In this document: positions 35,901-42,469 of the stretch, one piece after another
Layout of the letters: every line of letters begins with the position of its first letter
Numbering within the stretch: the stretch's first letter is position 1
From: Cytophagaceae bacterium
GTDB lineage: Bacteria; Bacteroidota; Bacteroidia; Flavobacteriales; Flavobacteriaceae
NCBI GenBank assembly: GCA_002710685.1
Contig: PALD01000033.1
Coordinates: forward strand, 111,484-175,483
Reading direction: 5' to 3'
Length of the DNA stretch: 64,000 bases
Made by a program: the position numbers and the translations under genes
The notes under the pieces: model-generated
The model's input: the letters and a program-made list of their open reading frames with translations, nothing else
What the model was told of the DNA's origin: nothing
Database searches by the model: none

Positions 35901-36231
35901 ATACACCTTCTTCAGTTTCCTTATTGTAATCGGCTTCCGCAATATCTTCCTTGAGTTTGGCCAGAAATGAATCGCTAGTTTCTTTTGGGTCTTTAATGTA
36001 TTGCTGTCCAATTGCGTGGTACTTTTCAGCTAGTTGATCAACATTAATCCCGACCAGTATACGAATGTTCTCAATGTTTTCCAGATAAGGTCTGAGCTTG
36101 AAGTACCCAGAAGAGCGGAAGTAGCCAACTAAAGCGTCAAAGTGTCGCAGATTTGGGACATGCTCAAGTACACCTTCAAATTTCTTTAATAGGCTGTTGT
36201 CGTCTCTATTTGTAAAAAAGTGTGTACTCAT
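32908..36231 (-). CDS. PLD-nuclease and SNF2/DEAD-type helicase fusion
   Basis: The 1107-residue protein opens with a phospholipase-D-like nuclease domain: H133 and K135 in NLHAKIYIF, then TGSSNFTNNGL (154 to 164), a single HKD-type half-site. The helicase core has Walker A GLGKT (282 to 286), DEAH (362 to 365), LLTATPLNN, and C-terminal motifs TTEVLAEGINL and QRIGRVNRIG (about 770 to 805). It should translocate on DNA and cut through a PLD site that probably dimerises. Its ATG overlaps the stop of the XRE gene (ATGA), and the methyltransferase follows closely. The layout suggests the motor-nuclease part of a restriction-like system. Confidence 0.9.
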   Translation of the reverse strand: MSTHFFTNRDDNSLLKKFEGVLEHVPNLRHFDALVGYFRSSGYFKLRPYLENIENIRILVGINVDQLAEKYHAIGQQYIKDPKETSDSFLAKLKEDIAEADYNKETEEGVFKFIEDIISEKIKIKAHPEKNLHAKIYIFKPEKFNKDSTGTVITGSSNFTNNGLGSSEKSNYEFNVELRNFDDIKFASDEFEKLWNESVDILPVDIQSLKKVTYLNDEFTPFELYIKLLIEYFGKRIDYDPANVDLLLPDNYLRLTYQAEAAIEGFEKLMRYNGVFLADVVGLGKTIIASIIAKKFVFENGYHTKILIVYPPALADNWHKTIKDFHIWNNCSFISTGSLHKVIDNDILDYPNADEYDLIIIDEAHKFRNDTSQMYEKLQTITKTDRRVPGSNGDLKKKVMLLTATPLNNHPADIENQVYLFQDKRNSSLPTVKDLQHFFTPLKDEYDKLKKAKVLDTHKVKAIFDQIRDKVVEPLVIRRTRTDIQNNPQYLKDIQEQGITFPTINPPNEVKYEFDEQLSILFDKTVTLLTGLDEKGKEVGGFGYYRYRAIEYLLNEEDRKRYGDVESISGRLAAIMKTLLVKRLESSFHAFKKSLGRFLKNTDHMLRMFEDDKVYVAPDIDVNKYLDEGNEESLEAKINEKGGNNQVYKASEFKEEFIPLLKQDRVLVKELVDEWDKIDYDPKLEKFLSDLKVDFLNKKKNHSGKLVIFSESKETINYIEKATNEEGFKKTISISAANRKEKQKTIRLNFDANQEKDDWLDDLDFIFTTEVLAEGINLHRSNVIINYDVPWNSTRLMQRIGRVNRIGTEAKEINVFNFYPSDKSDNHIQLTNTAIKKLQAFHSAFGEDSQIYSQLEEVGEAGLYGSRLKEEVNETLIFLQELRDFKKNNSKQFDFISKIPKKARLARSIENVNPDYFVKNSSITYVKSEGHPGVFYKTDENEIVHELSFVDAAKIFKTTTKEEALKPLPEFHHNQVNKATTHFKNVVKTTENKKVTKAQLSAIEKRVLNVLPTYAAQVKDKFYKQILKRTIDEIYKGSHRKLPTNINKAFKRYKKENVNDLEVFVDRLYNDVLKEYKFSDTEQPNGVRTADVKMFAKPEIVISESFA

Positions 36232-36506
36232 ATATTTTGAATGGCAGTCTTTAATGCTTCTTTTAAATTCTTCATGTCGCCAAACTGTGACTGTATTTGT
36301 TCTCCAATGAATTTTACTTCTAAATCTTTTAAGTCGATTTCAAGGACTTTTGAAAGAATAGGAAGCATGTCTTTAGTTGCGTTCCTTTCATTGCGTTCTA
36401 CCTTGCTCAAGATTGAAGTGTCAATGTCTAGTTCAGCAGCAACTTTCCTAAGTGGCAGTCCTAAATCTTCTCGTCTGTTTCGTAAATACTCACCAAATGA
36501 ATTCAT
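36228..36506 (-). CDS. XRE-family HTH regulator of the defence-like operon
   Basis: The 92-residue protein has an N-terminal HTH: FGEYLRNRREDLGLPLRKVAAELDIDTSILSKVERNERNATKDML, a classic Cro/C1 pattern. The C-terminal 35 residues are helical and may dimerise. It is the first gene of the operon and overlaps the PLD-helicase start by 4 bases. It is a likely controller (C-protein-like) that delays or limits expression of the downstream enzymes. The upstream DNA holds short inverted repeats where it could bind. Confidence 0.9.
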   Translation of the reverse strand: MNSFGEYLRNRREDLGLPLRKVAAELDIDTSILSKVERNERNATKDMLPILSKVLEIDLKDLEVKFIGEQIQSQFGDMKNLKEALKTAIQNI

Positions 36507-37006
36507 CTAATCAATTTTGTTTGGACGATTTTGTCAAAAATAGCCAAATCATTCATCATTTCCTCAGAGCGTGGGCAAAAAAATAGGCTCTTTTGGTTTT
36601 TCAGCGTTGGGTTTTAGCGTTGGCAAAAAACCAAATGTGCTTGACCGAGCGTTGGCTTTTTTTGTATGCCGCACAACGTCCTCGGCTATTATTTCGTAGC
36701 ATGAAAATCCGCAAGGATTTTCGCCGTGATGAAAGATAGCAAACTTGCGTGGAAATTCCGAGAGGAAATTCCGCAGGTCTTGGTCCTAAACGCTTCTTGT
36801 TTTGGTTTTATATGCTTCGGTGCTTCGTCCAGTTTGCTCCGTGTTTTCTTCGAGAATAGTACTATAAATACCTGTTTTTACACGGCATCCCTGAGGGATT
36901 CTCGAAGGAATGTCGGGGTATGCCCAGAGCTTATTTGGTTAAGCATTTGACTTATAGCAAATTATATTTTATCTTAATAATCTTTAACAGCCTCAATACG
37001 AACAAT
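36507..37006. repeat. Structured spacer right of the defence-like operon, with hairpin copy 2
   Basis: 500 bases without a convincing gene. TTTTGGTTTTT (36591..36601) is inverted as AAAAAACCAAA (36625..36635), with two GCGTTGG cores between. TGTGCTTGACCGAGCGTTGGC (36636..36656) repeats the left-flank motif at 27421..27442. The hairpin GAAAATCCGCAAGGATTTTC (36703..36722), followed by GAAAGATAGCAAACTTGC, repeats the one at 26756..26775. Further short stems (GAAATTCCGAGAGGAAATTCC near 36760; CATCCCTGAGGGATTC near 36885) continue to about 36910. The operon promoter should lie in the part nearest 36507. Confidence 0.75.
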
Positions 37007-37636
37007 ATGGGAAAATTAGAAGATGGGATATTAGGGGGATTTAGTGGTAAGGTGGGTACCGTGGTGGGCGCCCGGTGGCGCAATCAGGATATCCTGCGCA
37101 CCAAGCCGGTATTTAAAAAACGCCGCTTTAGCGAGGCCCAGAAACGCAACCAGGCGCGGTTTGCCACGGTTACCCGGTTCTTAAACCCCTTAAAGGGCTT
37201 TTTAAAAGAGACCTTTGCTGAGCCGCAAGGGTCGCGTAACCGTTTTGACCAGGCCAAATCGTATTATCTCAAGGAGGTGGTGGCGCTGGAGGGCGAGGCC
37301 TTTGTAATCAATTATGAAAAGGCGTTGATAAGCGCCGGGATGCTACGGGGATTGCGGGCACCGCTTTTGGCGAAAGCCGAAACCACCATGACCATCAGTT
37401 GGGAGGACAACTCGGGTCACGGTCTGGCTTATGGTGATGACCTGTTGACCGTGATTGCCCATATCCCCAAGACGCCATCGTTTTTCTTTTTTGAAGATGT
37501 GGCACAACGCGGGGCCCTCCATATAACCCTCGACCTGCCCAAAGCTGCACAGGGGATTCCGCTGGTGGTCTGGGCGACCTTTAGAACCGCAGATCATGGC
37601 ATGAAGGCATTGAGTAGTTGTTTGAGCACTTCGTGA
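37007..37636 (+). CDS. DUF6266 family protein
   Basis: From the ATG at 37007 the 209-residue protein opens MGKLEDGILGGFSGKVGTVVGARWRNQDILRTKP, the conserved start of DUF6266, with the arginine/lysine-rich FKKRRFSEAQKRNQARF segment after it. The C-terminal half is beta-rich and acidic with no motif. The family is confined to Bacteroidota and uncharacterised; the conserved glycine- and arginine-rich N-terminus suggests a structural or nucleic-acid-related role, which is speculative. Base composition is back to that of the core genome, and the gene contains one GCTTTTGGCGAAAGC-type palindrome. Confidence 0.85.
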   Translation: MGKLEDGILGGFSGKVGTVVGARWRNQDILRTKPVFKKRRFSEAQKRNQARFATVTRFLNPLKGFLKETFAEPQGSRNRFDQAKSYYLKEVVALEGEAFVINYEKALISAGMLRGLRAPLLAKAETTMTISWEDNSGHGLAYGDDLLTVIAHIPKTPSFFFFEDVAQRGALHITLDLPKAAQGIPLVVWATFRTADHGMKALSSCLSTS

Positions 37637-37762
37637 GCAGGTGTTGCCGCATGTGGATAATGCCCAGGGGTTTTGATATATGGTTTTTAAAAAAGGGTGC
37701 TGTTTGACTTACCATACTCGTGGGTCACGTATATACTCGATACATGAAACACATACCCATTA

Positions 37763-38686
37763 TTAATTAAAAGACTTTCTGAACGCCAGGGGTGAAAGGT
37801 CGGTTTGTGTCTTAAACATGCGGCTGAAGGATTGTGAATACTCAAAACCCAGGATAAATGCAATTTCGCTTATGGATAAGGTGGTGGTCGTCAGTAGTTC
37901 TTTGGCCTTATCAATCAACTTATCATGAATAAACTGCTGGGCATTGCGGCCCGTTAGGGAGCGCAGCATGTCACTGAGATAGCTGGGGGAGAGGTGCACC
38001 ACCTCGGCGAGCGATTGTACAGTGGGGATACCCTTGCCCATATTCTTATCATTGTTGAGGTATATCTGTAGATGGGCCTCAAGTTGGGTCGTGATATCAT
38101 GACTGGCAACCTTTTGGGTTAAAAACTGCCGGTGATAAAACCTATCGGCAAAATTGAGCAAGAGCGCTATTTGTGATATCACGACGCCCTGGCTAAAATC
38201 ATCCAGGCGTGCGCCCAGCTCGGTTTCCATCATCCTGAAGATAGACAGCATGGTCTCTTTTTCTTCTTGTGACACGTGCAGGGCCTCGTTAGCACTGTAT
38301 GAGAAAAATCCATATTCCTTGATTTGCCTGGCGATAGGATGGCCTATAAAAAAATCGGGATGCACCAGCAATGTAAATAATGAATACTCACATGCCACAC
38401 TCTGATCAACATCTTTGCCCATGATTTGATTGGGCGCTGCAAAAATGAGTCCGCCCTCATTAAAATCATAGTAATCCCGCCCGTACCGCAGCCGGCCACG
38501 CAGGTTGGGCTTGTAAGAAATCTTATAAAAGTTGAGCACATGGGTGCCAGAAGGGATTTGCGTGACCCCTTCTTGTTCTCCATTGATGAGGCTGATAAGC
38601 GGATGCTTGGGGCCTGGTAAACCAAATTCCCTATGCGCATCTGCAATGGACTTGAACTTATATGGGGTTTCTTCTTTCTTTTTCAT
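37763..38686 (-). CDS. AraC-family transcriptional regulator
   Basis: The ATG at 38686 (MKKKEETPYKFKSI) gives 307 residues; an earlier in-frame ATG lies across the upstream inverted repeat. An N-terminal cupin-like sensing domain (about 40 to 160) is followed by a C-terminal double-HTH AraC domain: TVQSLAEVVHLSPSYLSDMLRSLTG and SISEIAFILGFEYSQSFSRMFKTQTDLSPLAFRK. It lies downstream of, and on the same strand as, an SDR oxidoreductase that it may control. The inducer is unknown. Confidence 0.9.
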   Translation of the reverse strand: MKKKEETPYKFKSIADAHREFGLPGPKHPLISLINGEQEGVTQIPSGTHVLNFYKISYKPNLRGRLRYGRDYYDFNEGGLIFAAPNQIMGKDVDQSVACEYSLFTLLVHPDFFIGHPIARQIKEYGFFSYSANEALHVSQEEKETMLSIFRMMETELGARLDDFSQGVVISQIALLLNFADRFYHRQFLTQKVASHDITTQLEAHLQIYLNNDKNMGKGIPTVQSLAEVVHLSPSYLSDMLRSLTGRNAQQFIHDKLIDKAKELLTTTTLSISEIAFILGFEYSQSFSRMFKTQTDLSPLAFRKSFN

Positions 38687-38705
38687 GCGTGAAATTGAGA
38701 TAAAG

Positions 38706-38738
38706 ATTGACCGGCAATCCCATGGAGTACCGGTCAAC
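38706..38738 (-). promoter_or_regulatory. 8-bp inverted repeat between SDR and AraC genes
   Basis: TTGACCGG (38707..38714) and CCGGTCAA (38730..38737) are perfectly inverted with 15 bases between. There is only a weak U run on the minus strand, so an operator for the adjacent AraC regulator is as plausible as a terminator of the SDR gene. Confidence 0.5.
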
Positions 38739-38748
38739 CTGTATTGAA

Positions 38749-39603
38749 TCAGTGCGAAATGCTTTCGCCTTGAGCTGAACTGGAAACCGCATCCCAGGCT
38801 TCCCATTCACTTAGACGTTCTTCATAGGCTTTGCTTACCTCGCTCAGGTTATGGCTGCCCAGATGAAAACGAAGCGGGGGGTTCTTGGCATCCACCACCT
38901 GAAATAATGCCTGGGGCGTAGCGTCTGGATTTCCGCGGTCAAGCTTCATGACCTGCTGAACAAACTGCTCCTTGAATGGAGCATAGATCTCCATGCCCTC
39001 TGCAAACTTAAGGGATTGTTGACTACCAAATTCAGTTGCATATGCACCGGGCTCAATGATGGTCACCTTGATGTTGAACTGCGCGATTTCTTTGGCCAGC
39101 GCCTCATGGATGGATTCAAACGCCCATTTGCTGGAGCAGTAATACCCTATCACGGGGTAAGCCAAATGCCCGAGGTTGCTGGAGGTGCCCATGATATGGC
39201 CGTGACCCTGCTTTCGCAAAAGCGGTAAGGCCGCCTTGATCACATGCAGCGGACCATATACATTGGTTTCATACATGGCCTTCACCTCGTCAACCTTAGC
39301 TTCTTCAATGGTACTCACCAGGGAATATCCTGCATTGTTAAGTACAATGTCTAGCCCGCCAAAATGTGCAAAGGCTTGATTTACGGCAGCCTCTGCCTGC
39401 TCTGGCTTGGTGACATCCAGGGTGAGGGTGAGTACGCTGTCGCGAAATTTTTCCTGTAAATCTGCAAGGGAGTCCTTGTCCCGGGCGGTGGCGGCAACCT
39501 TATCTCCACGCTCCAGGGCAGCTTCTGCCCACACCCTGCCAAAACCACGGGACGACCCCGTGATAAACCATGTTTTTGGTATTCTTTTTTCTTGCACTGT
39601 CAT
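38749..39603 (-). CDS. Short-chain dehydrogenase/reductase (classical SDR)
   Basis: The 284-residue protein has the nucleotide-binding TGSSRGFGR, the NNAG motif (VLNNAGYSL) and the catalytic YCSSK (Tyr and Lys). The C-terminal substrate region ends near HLGSHNLSEVSKAYEERLSEW, as in larger classical SDRs of the oxidoreductase type common near AraC regulators. The cofactor is probably NADP(H), judged from the Arg after the glycine motif. The substrate is unknown. It is separated from the upstream AhpD-like gene by a terminator, so it has its own promoter. Confidence 0.92.
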   Translation of the reverse strand: MTVQEKRIPKTWFITGSSRGFGRVWAEAALERGDKVAATARDKDSLADLQEKFRDSVLTLTLDVTKPEQAEAAVNQAFAHFGGLDIVLNNAGYSLVSTIEEAKVDEVKAMYETNVYGPLHVIKAALPLLRKQGHGHIMGTSSNLGHLAYPVIGYYCSSKWAFESIHEALAKEIAQFNIKVTIIEPGAYATEFGSQQSLKFAEGMEIYAPFKEQFVQQVMKLDRGNPDATPQALFQVVDAKNPPLRFHLGSHNLSEVSKAYEERLSEWEAWDAVSSSAQGESISH

Positions 39604-39756
39604 CTGTATTGTTTTTGATTACAGGGCAAAGTTCTTGGAAAGCCTAAAGGCATTTGTAACCAAATCGCGGAGGGTTGTAACAGGATAGGGGATTCTTTGG
39701 GGCATTTGTTCTTGACATATCCCCACCTTCATATTTATAACTCGGCCAGAAACAAA

Positions 39757-39778
39757 AAATCCCCGTAAAAACGGGGAC
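39757..39778 (-). terminator. Rho-independent terminator
   Basis: TCCCCGT and ACGGGGA pair around AAAA. On the minus strand a TTTTTTG run follows, ending transcription of the AhpD-like gene. Confidence 0.92.
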
Positions 39779-39805
39779 TTGATACCTGTATAGGGTATTG
39801 TTTGC

Positions 39806-40243
39806 CTAATCAAGGGGCTTATGGGTACTTATGGCGATCCTGTTCCAGGCATTGATGGTGGTGATGGCCATAATGACCTGCGCCAAATAACTTGCTGACA
39901 ATACCTCGAGTGCCCGTTTGTACGTGTCATTACTCAGGCCTTTTTCACGTATCAAGGTTATCTCTTCGGTAAGGGCCAGTATGGCCTGTTCTTCTGGGGT
40001 GTAGAGCATGGTTTCGCGCCAAGCATCAAGCAGGAAGATACGCTGCTGGTCTTCGCCCTGTCGCAGGGCGTCGCGGGTATGCATATTGATGCAAAAAGCA
40101 CATCCATTGAGCTGTGAGGCCCTTATCTTGATAAGCTCTTTGTGCGTGGGGGTGAGTTCGCTCTTGGCAAGATATCCCTCTAGGGCCATCATCGCTTTGT
40201 AGGCCTCAGGTTGTAGTTGATCTATTTGAATACGTGATTCCAT
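39806..40243 (-). CDS. Carboxymuconolactone decarboxylase/AhpD-like protein
   Basis: The 145-residue all-helical protein has the redox CxxC of AhpD in LNGCAFCINMHTRDALRQG, with the conserved downstream His. AhpD-type proteins reduce partners of peroxiredoxins; many paralogues are uncharacterised. The Crp-type regulator gene is 65 bases upstream on the same strand, suggesting an operon for a stress or signal response. A terminator follows. Confidence 0.92.
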   Translation of the reverse strand: MESRIQIDQLQPEAYKAMMALEGYLAKSELTPTHKELIKIRASQLNGCAFCINMHTRDALRQGEDQQRIFLLDAWRETMLYTPEEQAILALTEEITLIREKGLSNDTYKRALEVLSASYLAQVIMAITTINAWNRIAISTHKPLD

Positions 40244-40308
40244 GATATATTGTTTTTAAATGATAAAGCAAAGCTATGGAGGGCGGTATCCAAAAAAAAT
40301 GAACCAGT

Positions 40309-40881
40309 TCAAGAAACGCTTTTCTTTCTCAACTTGCTCACATATTCTGGCGATAGCCCTAGAAAGGTGGCCACCATATATTGGGGGGCATTGTTGACAA
40401 AATGAGGGTACGCATCCCTAAACCGATAATACATTTCTTCTTTAGAATACTTGTAGATGTATTTTATTTTTATGAGCGAAGCACCATAGGCAATCTGGTA
40501 GATATTCCTGAAATAAGATTCCATGACAGGATGGGCCTTAAAAAGTCCCTCTTGATCTTTTGCACTTATCTCAAGAATCATGGAGGGCTCAACAGCTTCT
40601 ATATAAAATTCTGAAACCTGTTTTTTCTGGAAGGCGAGATAATCGGTAAGCCACCAGTCTTTAAGGGCAAATTGCAGGGTGTTCTCTGCTCCCTTAGCAT
40701 CTATAAAATACATGTGTATGCACCCTTCAAGTACATGATAGTGGTGGAGGCCCTTGTCGCCCGCGTTGTATAGGGTTTCCTTTTTGGCAACGTGGCGCTG
40801 GGTAAAATATGAGGAGATTTCTTCAAATTCCTTTTCGGTGACCGCTACATATTTATTGATGTGTTCAAATAGGTTTTTCAT
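40309..40881 (-). CDS. Crp/Fnr-family transcriptional regulator
   Basis: The 190-residue protein has an N-terminal cyclic-nucleotide-binding-like beta roll (YNAGDKGLHHYHVLEGCIHMYFIDAKGAENTLQFA), a dimerisation helix, and a short C-terminal HTH part (QYMVATFLGLSPEYVSKLRKK). It lacks the arginine-rich phosphate cassette of cAMP-responsive Crp, as do most Bacteroidota homologues, so its signal is unknown. It probably drives the AhpD-like gene downstream. Confidence 0.9.
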   Translation of the reverse strand: MKNLFEHINKYVAVTEKEFEEISSYFTQRHVAKKETLYNAGDKGLHHYHVLEGCIHMYFIDAKGAENTLQFALKDWWLTDYLAFQKKQVSEFYIEAVEPSMILEISAKDQEGLFKAHPVMESYFRNIYQIAYGASLIKIKYIYKYSKEEMYYRFRDAYPHFVNNAPQYMVATFLGLSPEYVSKLRKKSVS

Positions 40882-40974
40882 GGTCTTGATGCTCTGTATA
40901 AATTTATGAAAGAAGCACGAAGATGGGAGTATAAAAATAGACTGGATAAGGGTTTGTTTGGCTTTAAGCCAAAA

Positions 40975-41005
40975 AAAAGGCCACGACTTGATGCCATGGC
41001 CTTTT
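40975..41005 (-). terminator. Strong terminator after the sulfatase gene
   Basis: AAAAGGCCA (40975..40983) pairs with TGGCCTTTT (40997..41005), and on the minus strand a run of eight U follows. It closes the sulfatase/SusD/SusC transcript. A GGCTTTAAGCC palindrome lies just beyond at 40960..40970. Confidence 0.9.
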
Positions 41006-41036
41006 AAATTGTTCTTGGGTCTAAAGATTGTACGGG

Positions 41037-42446
41037 CTAATCTTTGATCTGTAATTCAGTTCGCACGCCCGCTAACCAGTCTTCATGTACCTTGAGCAGT
41101 TCTTGTACCTTATCAGGGTGTGCACTGGCCACGTTGACCTTCTCAGATACATCTTCATTTAAATTGACTAAAAAGAGGTCTGGCAGGTCAACCTTTTTAT
41201 TGTACTTCATGGGTTCTTTCACGTGGCCTATCAACTTCCAGGAGCCTTTTCTGACCGCCCATTGTGATTTGTCACTATAATCTCCCACTTGCCAGTACAC
41301 CACATCGTGAGCAGTATTGCTCTTGTTGTTGTTGATGATGGGCAGCATGCTCTTGCCATCGATTTTCTCCGTGACGGTGGCTCCAGTAAGTTCGGCAATC
41401 GTGGGAAACCAGTCCATCTCCATCACCAGTTGGTCCCGTGTTTCCCCAGCCGGGATAACCTCAGGATACCTGATGATTGCAGGTACCCGTATCCCGCCTT
41501 CAAAGAGGCTGAACTTGCTCCCACGGTAGGGGCCGGCATTGCCACCCCCCCAGAAGGCGCGTTCTTCTTTAGAGTGCCCGTGGTCTGATTGAAATACGAT
41601 GATGGTATTATTGGTCAGGCCTTTTTTATCAAGATAGTCTAGGATCATGCCTATGTGCTCATCAGTGTTTGAAACAAAGGCTGCATATTCCTTTCTGGGC
41701 GAGGGGAGGTCCTTGTAGTATTCCAGCCACTTTGGAGTACCTTGATAGGGGTAATGTGGGGCATTGAACGCCCAGTATAAAAAGAAGGGTTGGTCATCTT
41801 TTTTATCAATCACCTGCTTGATTTCATTGACCATGAGGTCTGACATGTGTTCCCCGGGGTAATATACTTCTTCTTCATTGCGGTACAGGTCATGTTTGTT
41901 GGGGCCGTCCCAAAAGAAAAAATGAGAGTAGTTGTCAATACACCCGCGTTGATGTCCAAAGAAATAATCAAATCCTTGTCCATTGGGCAGGTTCTGTGGC
42001 CTGTGGCCCAAATGCCATTTTCCTATGAGTGCTGTATGGTACCCATTTTCCTTCATCATCTCGGCCATGGTCACTTGATTTGTGGGCAGGCCATATTGAC
42101 CGCTAGCTTCAGCCCTTTCAGGAATGGGTACATTGCCTGGCAGGCCGGCCCTAAGGTTTGTTTTACCCGTAAGAAGGGCAGCCCTGGATGGTGAACATAC
42201 GGGAGCACCTGCATAAAACTGGGTAAAACGTGTCCCTTCTTTGGCAAGCCGGTCCATATTGGGGGTATGTAAATCTGCCGCACCATAGCTGTTGAGGTCT
42301 ATGGAGCCCTGGTCATCCGTCATGATCACGATGACATTGGGTTTTTTAGCAGATTGCTGCGCATGGGTTGATATGTATGCGGTCAAAATCAAGAATGGAA
42401 GGAATCCATTTTTGACCAGGTTGATTTTAAAATTGAACTGTGACAT
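41037..42446 (-). CDS. Type I sulfatase (arylsulfatase family S1)
   Basis: The 469-residue protein has an N-terminal signal (LPFLILTAYISTHAQ), then PNVIVIMTDDQG with the metal-binding Asp pair, and the maturation motif CSPSRAALLTG. The Cys there becomes formylglycine. GKWHLGH and FQSDHG supply further active-site residues. It removes sulfate esters from carbohydrates after maturation by an anaerobic-type sulfatase-maturating enzyme encoded elsewhere. It ends the SusC-SusD operon (24 bases after susD), so the locus probably handles a sulfated glycan from algae or animal tissue. The exact S1 subfamily cannot be read here. Confidence 0.95.
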   Translation of the reverse strand: MSQFNFKINLVKNGFLPFLILTAYISTHAQQSAKKPNVIVIMTDDQGSIDLNSYGAADLHTPNMDRLAKEGTRFTQFYAGAPVCSPSRAALLTGKTNLRAGLPGNVPIPERAEASGQYGLPTNQVTMAEMMKENGYHTALIGKWHLGHRPQNLPNGQGFDYFFGHQRGCIDNYSHFFFWDGPNKHDLYRNEEEVYYPGEHMSDLMVNEIKQVIDKKDDQPFFLYWAFNAPHYPYQGTPKWLEYYKDLPSPRKEYAAFVSNTDEHIGMILDYLDKKGLTNNTIIVFQSDHGHSKEERAFWGGGNAGPYRGSKFSLFEGGIRVPAIIRYPEVIPAGETRDQLVMEMDWFPTIAELTGATVTEKIDGKSMLPIINNNKSNTAHDVVYWQVGDYSDKSQWAVRKGSWKLIGHVKEPMKYNKKVDLPDLFLVNLNEDVSEKVNVASAHPDKVQELLKVHEDWLAGVRTELQIKD

Positions 42447-42469
42447 AAAAATGTTATTTGATTTTAAAA

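Noticed and set aside
27431..36506. Standard DISARM, BREX or type I restriction system
   Set aside because: DrmA/DrmB, BrxA/B/C/Z and HsdS-like genes are absent and the PLD domain is fused to the helicase.
23743..37006. Canonical integron with attC sites
   Set aside because: Spacer cores do not fit GTTRRRY/RYYYAAC pairs and no tyrosine-recombinase integrase gene is in the window, so only a loose cassette analogy is kept.
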